Shown here piece by piece: positions 1-5,270 of a stretch of DNA of 5,270 nucleotides. Below the pieces are notes generated by a model. The model was not told the origin of the DNA, made no database searches, and saw only the letters and a program-made list of their open reading frames with translations. The stretch's first letter is position 1; each line of letters opens with the position of its first letter. The position numbers and the translations under genes are program-made. The stretch is from Candidatus Odinarchaeota archaeon. GTDB taxonomy: Archaea > Asgardarchaeota > JAGGXT01. The stretch spans positions 1 to 5,270 of the forward strand of contig JAGGXT010000063.1 of assembly GCA_021162905.1 (NCBI GenBank), read 5' to 3'.

Positions 1-107
1 AATATAAGTTTACCGTATTGGAATATTTGCTCCCTCATGATAATGAAAAGAGCAATTAATACTACTAAAATCCGAAAATCAATGACTAGTTTAGAATACT
101 TTAAGGG
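1..107. other. Region downstream of hepT, no supported gene
   Basis: Past the hepT stop, the same minus-strand frame stays open from 107 to the window edge. It encodes a hydrophobic run (FRILVVLIALFIIM) that could be a membrane segment. The only ATG in this frame is at 38-36, near the end of that run, and no GTG or TTG precedes it. A gene entering from the left edge is therefore possible but not shown. An AGGGAG-like purine run on the minus strand (35-30) could be a ribosome-binding site for a gene starting just beyond the edge. No repeat, tRNA or clear terminator was seen. Confidence 0.25.
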
Positions 108-542
108 CTAGCTCCTCGATTTTTCTAAAAATCTAATTATCTCCTTTTTGAATACCTCAAAGTCTTCGAGTCTATCTCTTAGAAATTCGAAAACTAGTTC
201 ATCATTTACAACTCCATACTTATGCACAAGGATGTTTCTAAACCCCTTCATTCCTTTCAAGATATTTACTAAATTGCTGGATATAACTCTCACATTATAT
301 AGCTTTTCAAAGATATCGTCTTCGTCACTTGGAACCCCTAGCCTCAGTTCTTTAATTATGATATTACAAATATCAATAACACATTCTATAGCTATTTGTA
401 AGAGTCTTTCGCAGCTTCTTTTTATCAAAATTGAACTTTTATATTCATCAAGATTCTGGGGTTTTACTTGACCCAATTCATATAGATAAGAATCCAATTC
501 ATTTAGCTTTGTTAAAATTCGATCTTTATCTATTTTCATCAA
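108..542 (-). CDS. hepT: HepT-like HEPN ribonuclease toxin (DUF86 family)
   Basis: This is the toxin half of a HepT/MntA toxin-antitoxin pair: a small all-helical HEPN RNase, cytosolic, that in studied relatives cleaves RNA (tRNA in some). The signature RX4HXY is visible as RNILVHKY, with R102, H107 and Y109 counted from the TTG. In characterised pairs the tyrosine is the residue that MntA modifies with AMP, which silences the toxin. An N-terminal helix rich in ERLLQIAIECVIDI matches the usual dimer-interface region of the family, and 144 residues is a normal length. The reading frame opens with TTG (542-540) followed directly by ATG (539-537). A GGAGG site (553-549) lies 6 bases from the TTG and 9 from the ATG, so either could be used; ATG is the safer choice. 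The start lies inside the 3' end of mntA, so translation is probably coupled. Motif and partner make the family call strong; the RNA target is unknown. Confidence 0.9.
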   Translation of the reverse strand: MMKIDKDRILTKLNELDSYLYELGQVKPQNLDEYKSSILIKRSCERLLQIAIECVIDICNIIIKELRLGVPSDEDDIFEKLYNVRVISSNLVNILKGMKGFRNILVHKYGVVNDELVFEFLRDRLEDFEVFKKEIIRFLEKSRS

Positions 543-936
543 CTATTGCCTCCAGATGGTACCTATAGTATCTTTCAAAGTAGACGAAATCTTTTATTGT
601 TCGATATGCAACGTCGTACAATTTGTCTAAATCGCGACAGAAATATAATACACCCTCCTTAAGGATACGCATACGTATGTATGATGGAAGTTGCTGAAAT
701 ATCTGTATATCGAAAGGCTCACCTACGAGAGTCTGATACTTTAGACGTTTCTTAGACATCTCTAGGTTTGTGAGCTTTCTATTGAGAACTATGCAGACAT
801 CTATATCCGAATATGGCTCATTTCTAGCAAAACTTCCAAAGAGAGTGATTGCTAGAATATCATCATCCTTTTTTAAAACATCTAATTTCTTAAGCAAATG
901 TCTTGCCTCTTTTGGTATCTGCTGTAAGTCCTTCAA
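526..936 (-). CDS. mntA: MntA-like nucleotidyltransferase antitoxin (MNT domain)
   Basis: This is a minimal nucleotidyltransferase, the antitoxin of the HepT/MntA module. Known family members transfer AMP from ATP onto the RX4HXY tyrosine of HepT. The catalytic signature is LFGSFARNEPYSDIDV (G34, S35, then D44 and D46), and the third acidic residue is probably D76 in EPFDIQIF. The C-terminal PSYIRMRILKEGVLYF is typical of the fold. Eight residues separate GS from the first Asp, shorter than the commonly quoted GSX10DXD but within the superfamily range. The start is TTG (936-934). The frame has no ATG, GTG or other TTG back to its upstream stop at 993-991, and a GAGGG site (948-944) sits 7 bases before it. 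The gene precedes hepT and overlaps it by 14 to 17 bases. The usual order is not fixed across the family, so order alone is weak evidence; motif and partner carry the call. Confidence 0.9.
   Translation of the reverse strand: MKDLQQIPKEARHLLKKLDVLKKDDDILAITLFGSFARNEPYSDIDVCIVLNRKLTNLEMSKKRLKYQTLVGEPFDIQIFQQLPSYIRMRILKEGVLYFCRDLDKLYDVAYRTIKDFVYFERYYRYHLEAIVDENR
549..553 (-). promoter_or_regulatory. Ribosome-binding site of hepT inside mntA
   Basis: GGAGG on the minus strand lies within the last codons of mntA, 6 bases before the TTG and 9 before the ATG of hepT. Its strength suggests the toxin is translated efficiently from the shared mRNA. It does not by itself decide between the two adjacent start codons. 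Confidence 0.65.
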
Positions 937-943
937 TGAAATT

Positions 944-948
944 CCCTC
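944..948 (-). promoter_or_regulatory. Ribosome-binding site that fixes the TTG start of mntA
   Basis: GAGGG on the minus strand is 7 bases upstream of the TTG at 936-934. With no other standard start codon available between the upstream in-frame stop and the catalytic motif, it supports initiation at TTG. Confidence 0.6.
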
Positions 949-972
949 TTGATGACAATTATGAAATTTATC

Positions 973-981
973 TATTAAAAA
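973..981 (-). promoter_or_regulatory. Possible TATA box for the mntA-hepT operon
   Basis: The minus strand reads TTTTTAATA here. An archaeal TATA box placed about 26 bases before the transcription start would put the mRNA 5' end near 951, giving a short leader that still includes the ribosome-binding site. A second candidate, TATAAATTAA at 1023-1014, would give a leader of roughly 57 bases. In such AT-rich DNA neither is certain. Confidence 0.3.
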
Positions 982-1030
982 TTTGCATTTTCAATCTTAA
1001 TGCCATACAATAGTTAATTTATACTGTATA

Positions 1031-1502
1031 ATGAGATATATTATATCAAGAGAGAGTAGGGGCAAAAATTAAAAAGAAGGATCCTCAAGAAGTTTTAAGG
1101 ATCTATGAGGAAAACGAGCATAGCCTCATTTTCGTAACTTTAGTAATGATCGTAACTTCATTCGTCATTGGTTTATACCTTATCGATATCATGCTTACTT
1201 TTGATCCTTTAGGAACACATGGCTTATCTACTCTTGTACTTGCTTGTATTTTTATCTTAGGTTTAATACCTTACGTTGCATTCTTAAGCTTGGTGATATT
1301 GTTCACTACTTTAAAATCTGCGTGATCTTTTTAGCAGTACCACTTATCTTTTTTACAATGGGCCTTACCCCCTATAATACTATCCTTTAGTATTTTTGTT
1401 GTTCGTATATTCAATCCATGGCGTATATCAAAATTAGCAAAAGAGTATATCATGCGTGGAGTATCCATCTCTAATAAAAATAAGGCTACTAATGAGCTAT
1501 AA
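1031..1502 (+). pseudogene. Broken membrane-protein gene, at least three frame changes
   Basis: Three overlapping plus-strand pieces together read as one hydrophobic protein. Piece A is open from 1035 to the TGA at 1323-1325 and encodes DPQEVLRIYEENEHSL followed by two hydrophobic stretches. Piece B (1322 to the TAG at 1388-1390) gives VIFLAVPLIFFTMGLTP. Piece C (about 1374 to the TAA at 1500-1502) gives IILSFSIFVVRIFNPWRI and a charged tail, SKLAKEYIMRGVS. Single-base changes rejoin them: one A fewer in the A5 run at 1064-1068 links an ATG at 1031 to piece A; one G more near 1322 links A to B; one C fewer in the C5 run at 1368-1372 links B to C. The restored product would be about 155 residues with three or four membrane segments. 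Pieces A and B have no normal start on their own. I do not recognise the family. It is either a decaying gene or an intact gene carrying assembly errors. Confidence 0.6.
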
Positions 1503-1503
1503 C

Positions 1504-1632
1504 TCAAGGTGTTGCTCCATTATGTGTGTGTTTCATTACATGCGAATGATCCAAATAGATATGCGAATAATACATTTTCTTCTTGTTCAAGAGATTTTTC
1601 AGCCCACGTATCATTTTATCAAATGATCCCAT
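1504..1632 (-). pseudogene. Frameshifted N-terminal remnant of a second MNT nucleotidyltransferase
   Basis: Minus-strand bases 1615-1523 read EKSLEQEENVLFAYLFGSFA and then CNETHT before a TAA at 1522-1520. This matches the strand-helix start of an MNT domain and aligns with TLFGSFARNE of the intact mntA, with Cys in place of Arg. This frame has no start codon. A neighbouring frame begins with ATG at 1632-1630 and reads MGSFDKMIRGL up to the same point; one extra base near 1598 would join them and place GSFA at about residue 28, close to its position in mntA (34). The ATG frame alone makes a 42-residue ORF ending with TGA at 1506-1504. The catalytic DXD and the whole C-terminal half are missing, so it cannot be an active transferase. 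No matching HEPN partner was found beside it. DNA similarity to mntA is low, so it is not a recent copy. Confidence 0.55.
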
Positions 1633-1644
1633 GGCGATACATCT

Positions 1645-1674
1645 AAAAGTTTTGATTTTTGAAAATATCAAAAC
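1645..1674 (-). terminator. Hairpin plus short T run after the coiled-coil nuclease gene
   Basis: A perfect 8-base inverted repeat (GTTTTGAT at 1649-1656, ATCAAAAC at 1667-1674) encloses a 10-base A/T-rich loop that can pair further. On the minus strand it is followed by TTTT (1648-1645). It lies about 27 bases past the stop of the gene at 1702-2688, where a transcription end is expected. Archaeal terminators often need only T runs, so the hairpin may serve mRNA stability instead. Confidence 0.4.
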
Positions 1675-1701
1675 GTCATACAATTCCCTTATAAGTATTT
1701 A

Positions 1702-2688
1702 TTATGTTGATGATAATTCTTCTGCGATAGAATAGACTCTTATGTTTTTCTTAATTGCAAAATCATATGCGTTTTTGTCTATTTCGGGTGCTACTATTAC
1801 AAGCTCTGGTACAACATTTGTCTTTTTTGTATATACTTCTGCTATTTTTAAGAGCTCTGTCACATCGCTCTTTCTAATTCTCGACTTTATCTCAACCAAA
1901 ATGTGTTTTTTGTCTCTAATAGCTAAATCTATTTCAATATTACTGGGTTCACCATAGACAATACCCTCTTCATCATAAAGTGTTATCCGCTCAACTTCAG
2001 CTCCAACAGCATCTTTGACTAAGTCTATCATTGCATCTCTAAATGCTTTTTCTGCTTTTATACCCCACCGACCACCAACAACTGTTATAAGTCTATGAAG
2101 TTGATAGATATCTTTACGAACATACTCAAATCCCTTTTGCATGTCTTCTCTGAGATTCTTAATTTCAGTCCAAAGATTCTTAATTTCACGTGAGTGCTCT
2201 TCAAATCGCTTATTAAAATCATCACGAAGCTCTTCAATAACCTTCGAATGAAACTCAAATCGTTTGTTGAAGTCCTCGCGTAATTGCGTGATCTCCCTCC
2301 GTAAGCTGTTGGTATCCGCACGAAGCTCCTCAATGGCCTTCGAGTGTAACTCGAACTGCCTGTTGAAGTCCTCGCGTAATTGCGTGATCTCCCTCCGTAA
2401 GCTGTTGGTATCCGCACGAAGCTCCTCAATGGCCTTCGAGTGTAACTCGAACTGCCTGTTGAAGTCCTCGCGCAATGCCATAATTTCGTTACGCATTTCA
2501 ACAAGCTCTTTTAAATATTTATTAAAGTCTTCTCTAAGTTTTTTCAATTCGTCGAGAAGAATCCGATATTCGGTTCTTGTAATAAATCCTTCTGAGAGAG
2601 CACCTATTAGAGCTAATCTAAACTCGTCATCCTTTTTAATTAATTCAAGCAACCTTCTTTTCAATGAACTTACTGCACTATGGCTCAT
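1702..2688 (-). CDS. Coiled-coil protein with C-terminal PD-(D/E)XK nuclease-like domain (DUF3782-type)
   Basis: The 328-residue protein has three parts. Residues 1-50 form a helical head with FITRTEYRILLDELKK. Residues about 51-200 are a long coiled coil containing two identical 32-residue units (72-103 and 104-135) beginning LREDFNRQF, then a diverged continuation to about 190. Residues about 205-325 form a PD-(D/E)XK fold: E213 in KAEKAF, D254 in IEIDLAI and the E266-I-K268 pair in ILVEIKSR are the expected metal and catalytic residues. This layout fits the DUF3782-like archaeal proteins, whose substrate is not established; DNA cleavage is inference from the motif. The ATG (2688-2686) has GGGAG (2700-2696) 7 bases upstream. 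It appears to be monocistronic and is divergent from the phosphoesterase. The repeat codons end mostly in G or C, unlike the rest of the gene. Confidence 0.85.
   Translation of the reverse strand: MSHSAVSSLKRRLLELIKKDDEFRLALIGALSEGFITRTEYRILLDELKKLREDFNKYLKELVEMRNEIMALREDFNRQFELHSKAIEELRADTNSLRREITQLREDFNRQFELHSKAIEELRADTNSLRREITQLREDFNKRFEFHSKVIEELRDDFNKRFEEHSREIKNLWTEIKNLREDMQKGFEYVRKDIYQLHRLITVVGGRWGIKAEKAFRDAMIDLVKDAVGAEVERITLYDEEGIVYGEPSNIEIDLAIRDKKHILVEIKSRIRKSDVTELLKIAEVYTKKTNVVPELVIVAPEIDKNAYDFAIKKNIRVYSIAEELSST
2265..2472. repeat. Exact 96-base tandem repeat, 2.2 copies, inside the coiled-coil gene
   Basis: Bases 2265-2376 are identical to 2361-2472, a 112-base match at a 96-base offset. 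Each unit is 32 codons, so the frame is kept. One unit holds 51 G+C of 96 bases (53%), well above the AT-rich surroundings. Diverged partial units continue on both sides: about 2219-2264 is clearly related (ACGAAGCTC, CCTTCGA and so on), and the codons after 2472 are weakly related. The lack of any silent change between the two units points to recent duplication or gene conversion. Confidence 0.95.
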
Positions 2689-2748
2689 TTTAACTCTCCC
2701 TAAAATATTTGGCGTAATAATTGCTCAAAAATTATTCTATCGTATAAA

Positions 2749-2756
2749 TATATAAA
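2749..2756 (-). promoter_or_regulatory. TATA box for the coiled-coil nuclease gene
   Basis: The minus strand reads TTTATATA, a good archaeal TATA box, 61 bases before the ATG. Transcription would begin near 2725, leaving a leader of about 37 bases with the GGGAG site. The block 2741-2758 is nearly symmetric and reads TATAAATA on the plus strand (2743-2750), so it might also fire toward the phosphoesterase. Confidence 0.45.
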
Positions 2757-2791
2757 CGTATATGTTTTTCTATTGCTACTGCCACGAAAAC

Positions 2792-2806
2792 ATTCAAAGA
2801 TTGAAT
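2792..2806. promoter_or_regulatory. Small dyad ATTCAA-AGA-TTGAAT in the divergent promoter region
   Basis: A perfect 6-base inverted repeat with a 3-base centre lies between the divergent promoters, upstream of the likely TATA of the phosphoesterase. It could be an operator or simply chance in AT-rich DNA. Confidence 0.2.
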
Positions 2807-2822
2807 AGAAGTGAAAATGAAG

Positions 2823-2832
2823 TAATATTTTA
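2823..2832 (+). promoter_or_regulatory. Possible TATA box for the metallophosphoesterase
   Basis: The plus strand reads TAATATTTTA, about 40 bases before the ATG at 2868. A start of transcription near 2853 would leave a leader of about 15 bases that contains the GGTGG ribosome-binding site (2859-2863). Confidence 0.3.
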
Positions 2833-2867
2833 TTGAAAACCAAGTAACAAGCATAATTGGTGGTAAT

Positions 2868-3707
2868 ATGAGAATCTTGGTGTTGGGGGACTTACATTAT
2901 CCAAGGGAAGGTAAACTTTTAGTTAGGCTTCTAAATGAAATAAAGAAAAATAATTACGACTACATTTTCATATGCGGCGATCTGGTCAATTATGGAAACA
3001 AGAATTTGCTCACTAAACTATTGAGCTTGATTCACAAAAATAGCAGTGCAAAAGTTGTTGCAGTGATGGGAAATCACGACTTTTGGCTTTCGAACAAGGA
3101 ATTCAAGCAAAGAAAAAGCTCTTGGGACAATATTTCAAAGTACAAACATGTGTTTAGGGAATTTAAAGATATCCTGCTATGGGATACACCTTACATAATT
3201 GGTGATTGGGGAATTGCAGGAGTCCCTGGATGGTATGACTTCAGTTTTGTAAATCATTCGTTAAAAGTACCAATGAAATTTTACTTAGAAGGTATCCTAC
3301 CACACTCATTTGAGGTGTGGAATGATCCTAGGATGACCAATTTTGGAGAATCGCCAGAAAAAATTACTGAAAAGAACGTAAAAATGCTTCATGAACAGCT
3401 ATCTCAATTAAAGAGAAAGGGTATTAAGAAGGTCATCGTTTTGTTGCATTTCGTCCCGCTAAAAGAATTTATAAAATATACAAATGAGCTGAAGTTTGAT
3501 TTTTGGAATGCATTCTACGGAAGTACAGTGTTAGGAGATACAATTTTAAAATTTAAAGATGTTGTGAAAAGGGTTTATTTCGGGCATATCAGTCATAAAT
3601 TTCTGAAAGCTAAAGTACTAACTGTTGAGAACATTCATTTTGAAGTGGTAGATATTTCAGAAAACTCATCAGATCCTATGTCCGTTGCTACAGTATTAAA
3701 AATATGA
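2868..3707 (+). CDS. Calcineurin-like metallophosphoesterase
   Basis: This is a 279-residue two-metal phosphoesterase of the calcineurin-like superfamily. The conserved blocks appear in order: GDLH with D8 and H10, GDLVNYG with D38, GNHD with N69, H70 and D71, a histidine in VLLHFVP (H194), and GHISH with H240 and H243. The usual second Asp of GDXXDXG is Asn here (N41), which is tolerated in many members. No signal peptide or membrane segment is seen, so it acts in the cytosol. Residues 120-170 (GWYDFSF to the ESPEKITEKN helix) are an insert between the third and fourth blocks that may cap the active site. The ATG has GGTGG 4 bases upstream. The substrate cannot be told from the sequence: the superfamily includes nucleases, cyclic-nucleotide and phosphoprotein enzymes. 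It is divergent from the nuclease-like gene and convergent with the HD gene, so it is probably transcribed alone. Confidence 0.88.
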   Translation: MRILVLGDLHYPREGKLLVRLLNEIKKNNYDYIFICGDLVNYGNKNLLTKLLSLIHKNSSAKVVAVMGNHDFWLSNKEFKQRKSSWDNISKYKHVFREFKDILLWDTPYIIGDWGIAGVPGWYDFSFVNHSLKVPMKFYLEGILPHSFEVWNDPRMTNFGESPEKITEKNVKMLHEQLSQLKRKGIKKVIVLLHFVPLKEFIKYTNELKFDFWNAFYGSTVLGDTILKFKDVVKRVYFGHISHKFLKAKVLTVENIHFEVVDISENSSDPMSVATVLKI

Positions 3708-3914
3708 TCTATTTTCCTCTTATCGCTTTAGTAAATTATGCCTTTTATATGTTTCTGTTGCTTCATTTGACATGATACATCAATTATTATCTGCTTGAAC
3801 ATGTTTTTACGATCTTACATTTTCGACTCCTTTCAAAAAGCTTCAACAAGCTCAGGATGGTGGTTAATGATTGCTAAATACATACGCTATTCAGAGTCCA
3901 CATATACTGAACCT
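3708..3914. other. Convergent intergenic region with T-rich end and possible gene relic
   Basis: Directly after the phosphoesterase stop the plus strand is pyrimidine-rich (TCTATTTTCCTCTT, 3708-3721), fitting an archaeal T-tract terminator. On the minus strand a 16-codon ORF from ATG 3883-3881 reads MYLAIINHHPELVEAF and stops at 3835-3833. Dropping one base of the T5 run (plus A5 at 3835-3839) would extend it as ERSRKCKIVK to a stop at 3789-3787, so a decayed small gene is possible. No other structure was recognised. Confidence 0.25.
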
Positions 3915-4008
3915 CTAAGCTTTGGTACTTGGCAAACTTTCTTTTCTTTCTTTCTCAATTTCCGCTATTGTTTCTTTAACCAAATCATAGAACTCCGGTT
4001 CAGTATAT
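3902..4008. repeat. 12-base inverted repeat spanning the end of the HD gene
   Basis: ATATACTGAACC (3902-3913) is perfectly complementary to GGTTCAGTATAT (3997-4008). One arm lies inside the coding sequence for LYTEP near the C-terminus and the other just after the stop codon, with 83 bases between them. It could fold in the mRNA 3' end of the HD gene, or be coincidence. Confidence 0.5.
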
Positions 4009-5228
4009 AGTCTTAAAATTCCAAATTCTTTTGCAATTGGTAAATACTTCAGCTTATTTAATGCCTCTTCCATTGTGATAACTTCTTCCAGTCCAAGCCG
4101 TTTCTTTGGATCATAAATAAATACATTTGATGCTCTAAACTCATCTGGATTGAAGAATGTTATATCCAGTAGCGTATCTGGGATAATTGGGATATCATTT
4201 AGTCTGGCTTTCAATGGTGATAAGTACATTTTTTCTAAATACAATCTAAGTACATCTCTACGAATCTCTCTCATTTCTAAACTTTCAGGAGCAAAACTTT
4301 CAAAGACCATCTTATACAGTTTTCGTCTCACGAAGATTCGCTCATAGAAGTCTCGTATCTCTTTATCCTCAGAAGAACAAATCAAACCACCTAACGTGAA
4401 TTCATTAAGTTTACTGAACAAATCCAAATCATTAATCCAATCACCTAAGTTTAGTGGCTTATATGCCATACGAAGAAGCTGTTGTATCATTATATCTGCA
4501 CTTCTAGCGGCCTTATGGAAATATACATTTCTGTACATGAAGAACCTTCCAACCAGAGTGATGTACAGATCATCTAGCAATTTATATGAATAGGCTAATC
4601 TTTCAGTGCCATCAATATCCACAACATAGCTGTTCTTTATTATTCTATCAATAGGAACCATGCCAAATTGTTGAGTGCCGCAAAAGTAGGAGTCTCTAAT
4701 AAGGAAATCAAGTCTGTCCGCACCGAGTACACCTTGAACTATTGCTGCCCCAATTAGGTCCTTATCTTGCCATATTTCTAAAATCATTTCGTATGTTTTA
4801 TCCTTAATATAGTTCTCCTCAGCCATCTTTTCCAAAATTCTGAATCGCTGATAGTCATGCCCCATAATTTGCCCTGATGCCACTTCTGGAACATCTGAAT
4901 AAAATTGGGAATATACCGCATCATCAAATTGATGAGAATATGGGCCGTGTCCTATGTCATGTAACATGGCTGCAAGTCTAATAGCACTAATTCTCTCCTC
5001 ATCATCTTTTAATAATGCTCTTGCGTATAATCCCGCTAAATACATAACTCCTAATGAATGAGCAAATCTGGTATGCGTAGCAGAAGGATATACCATCTGA
5101 GCACCAGAAAGTTGACTAATATAACGCAATCTCTGGAAAAAAGGAGAGTCCAGAACCTTTTTCTCTTCTTCTGTTTCGATTTTAATAGAACCATGAATGG
5201 GATCTCTAATCAAAAGAGGCAATGTCAA
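3915..5228 (-). CDS. HD-domain phosphohydrolase, SAMHD1/dNTP triphosphohydrolase type
   Basis: This 437-residue cytosolic HD-superfamily hydrolase resembles SAMHD1 and bacterial YwfO-like proteins. Family landmarks are in order: DPIHGSIKI (9-17), HTRFAHSLGV (52-61) with H57, LHDIGHGPYSH (89-99) with H90, D91, H94 and H99, and GADRLDFLIRDS (169-180) with D171 as the last metal ligand, so H57, H90-D91 and D171 form the metal site. The HD core ends near 200; a mostly helical C-terminal half follows, including YRNVYFHKAARSADIM. Relatives remove triphosphate from dNTPs, but some members have other or unknown substrates, so activity is inferred. The start is TTG (5228-5226): an in-frame TGA lies just upstream at 5237-5235, and GGTGAT (5239-5234) sits 5 bases before the TTG. 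It converges on the phosphoesterase and looks monocistronic. A role in nucleotide-pool control or virus defence is possible but not shown by context. Confidence 0.88.
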   Translation of the reverse strand: MTLPLLIRDPIHGSIKIETEEEKKVLDSPFFQRLRYISQLSGAQMVYPSATHTRFAHSLGVMYLAGLYARALLKDDEERISAIRLAAMLHDIGHGPYSHQFDDAVYSQFYSDVPEVASGQIMGHDYQRFRILEKMAEENYIKDKTYEMILEIWQDKDLIGAAIVQGVLGADRLDFLIRDSYFCGTQQFGMVPIDRIIKNSYVVDIDGTERLAYSYKLLDDLYITLVGRFFMYRNVYFHKAARSADIMIQQLLRMAYKPLNLGDWINDLDLFSKLNEFTLGGLICSSEDKEIRDFYERIFVRRKLYKMVFESFAPESLEMREIRRDVLRLYLEKMYLSPLKARLNDIPIIPDTLLDITFFNPDEFRASNVFIYDPKKRLGLEEVITMEEALNKLKYLPIAKEFGILRLYTEPEFYDLVKETIAEIEKERKESLPSTKA

Positions 5229-5233
5229 TTTAT

Positions 5234-5239
5234 ATCACC
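5234..5239 (-). promoter_or_regulatory. Strong ribosome-binding site for the TTG-started HD gene
   Basis: GGTGAT on the minus strand exactly complements the usual archaeal anti-Shine-Dalgarno sequence and overlaps the in-frame TGA that blocks any earlier start. Its 5-base spacing selects the first TTG (5228) over the second one two codons later. Confidence 0.7.
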
Positions 5240-5270
5240 GAAGTACTACTTATGTATTACTCTCTAATAC

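Noticed and set aside
1323..1334. Stop-codon readthrough (TGA at 1323, TAG at 1332) keeping the membrane gene in one frame
   Set aside because: Pieces A and C do share a frame, but the two stops are only 9 bases apart. The hydrophobic coding signal just after the TGA sits in the neighbouring frame, so indels explain it better than selenocysteine or pyrrolysine.
2265..2472. CRISPR-like array
   Set aside because: The two units adjoin directly with no variable spacers and are in-frame coding sequence of a coiled coil.
2085..2755. Long open frames on other frames across the repeat (minus 2085-2504 and plus 2264-2755)
   Set aside because: They repeat because the underlying 96-base unit repeats, and its G+C-rich content lacks stops. 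The coiled-coil/PD-(D/E)XK frame has the start signal, the full length and recognisable motifs.
3795..4010. Plus-strand 71-codon ORF at the convergent junction
   Set aside because: It starts with TTG without a ribosome-binding site, and about half lies antisense to the HD gene. Its composition looks like a shadow.
108..5228. A single defence island linking HepT/MntA, the nuclease-like protein, the phosphoesterase and the HD hydrolase
   Set aside because: The genes face different directions, have separate promoters and wide gaps, and no known system combines these four. Proximity alone is not enough.

Overview
The window is AT-rich and looks archaeal, most likely from a thermophilic Thermoproteota (Crenarchaeota) lineage. 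The support is indirect. The start sites carry strong purine-rich ribosome-binding sites, including GGTGAT, which complements the usual archaeal 16S rRNA 3' end. TATA-like boxes lie upstream of genes. A coiled-coil protein with a C-terminal PD-(D/E)XK domain resembles the DUF3782-type proteins common in that phylum. I cannot name a genus from sequence alone.

Layout, left to right. Positions 108-936 (minus strand) hold a two-gene HepT/MntA-type toxin-antitoxin operon: nucleotidyltransferase antitoxin first, HEPN toxin second, overlapping by 14 to 17 bases. Positions 950-1700 have no intact gene but are not empty. The plus strand carries a membrane-protein gene broken by at least three single-base frame changes (about 1031-1502). 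The minus strand carries the N-terminal remnant of a second MNT-type nucleotidyltransferase (about 1520-1632), with the GSFA motif in a different frame from its start. Positions 1702-2688 (minus) encode the coiled-coil PD-(D/E)XK protein, whose middle is an exact 96-base tandem duplication that is much richer in G+C than its surroundings. After a 179-base divergent promoter region, 2868-3707 (plus) encodes a calcineurin-like metallophosphoesterase with its metal-binding motifs present. A 207-base convergent gap follows. Positions 3915-5228 (minus) encode an HD-domain phosphohydrolase of the SAMHD1/dNTPase type.

The only genes that clearly work together are mntA and hepT. The nuclease-like protein, phosphoesterase and HD hydrolase are separate transcription units that each suggest nucleic-acid or nucleotide processing, but nothing in the sequence ties them into one system. 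The toxin-antitoxin pair, the second nucleotidyltransferase relic, the decayed membrane gene and the repeat-expanded nuclease together give 1-2700 the look of accessory, fast-changing DNA. The phosphoesterase and HD gene look like ordinary chromosomal genes. I see no CRISPR array, tRNA, rRNA or insertion sequence, and no convincing undescribed system. The least explained parts are the two decayed genes and the nuclease repeat.
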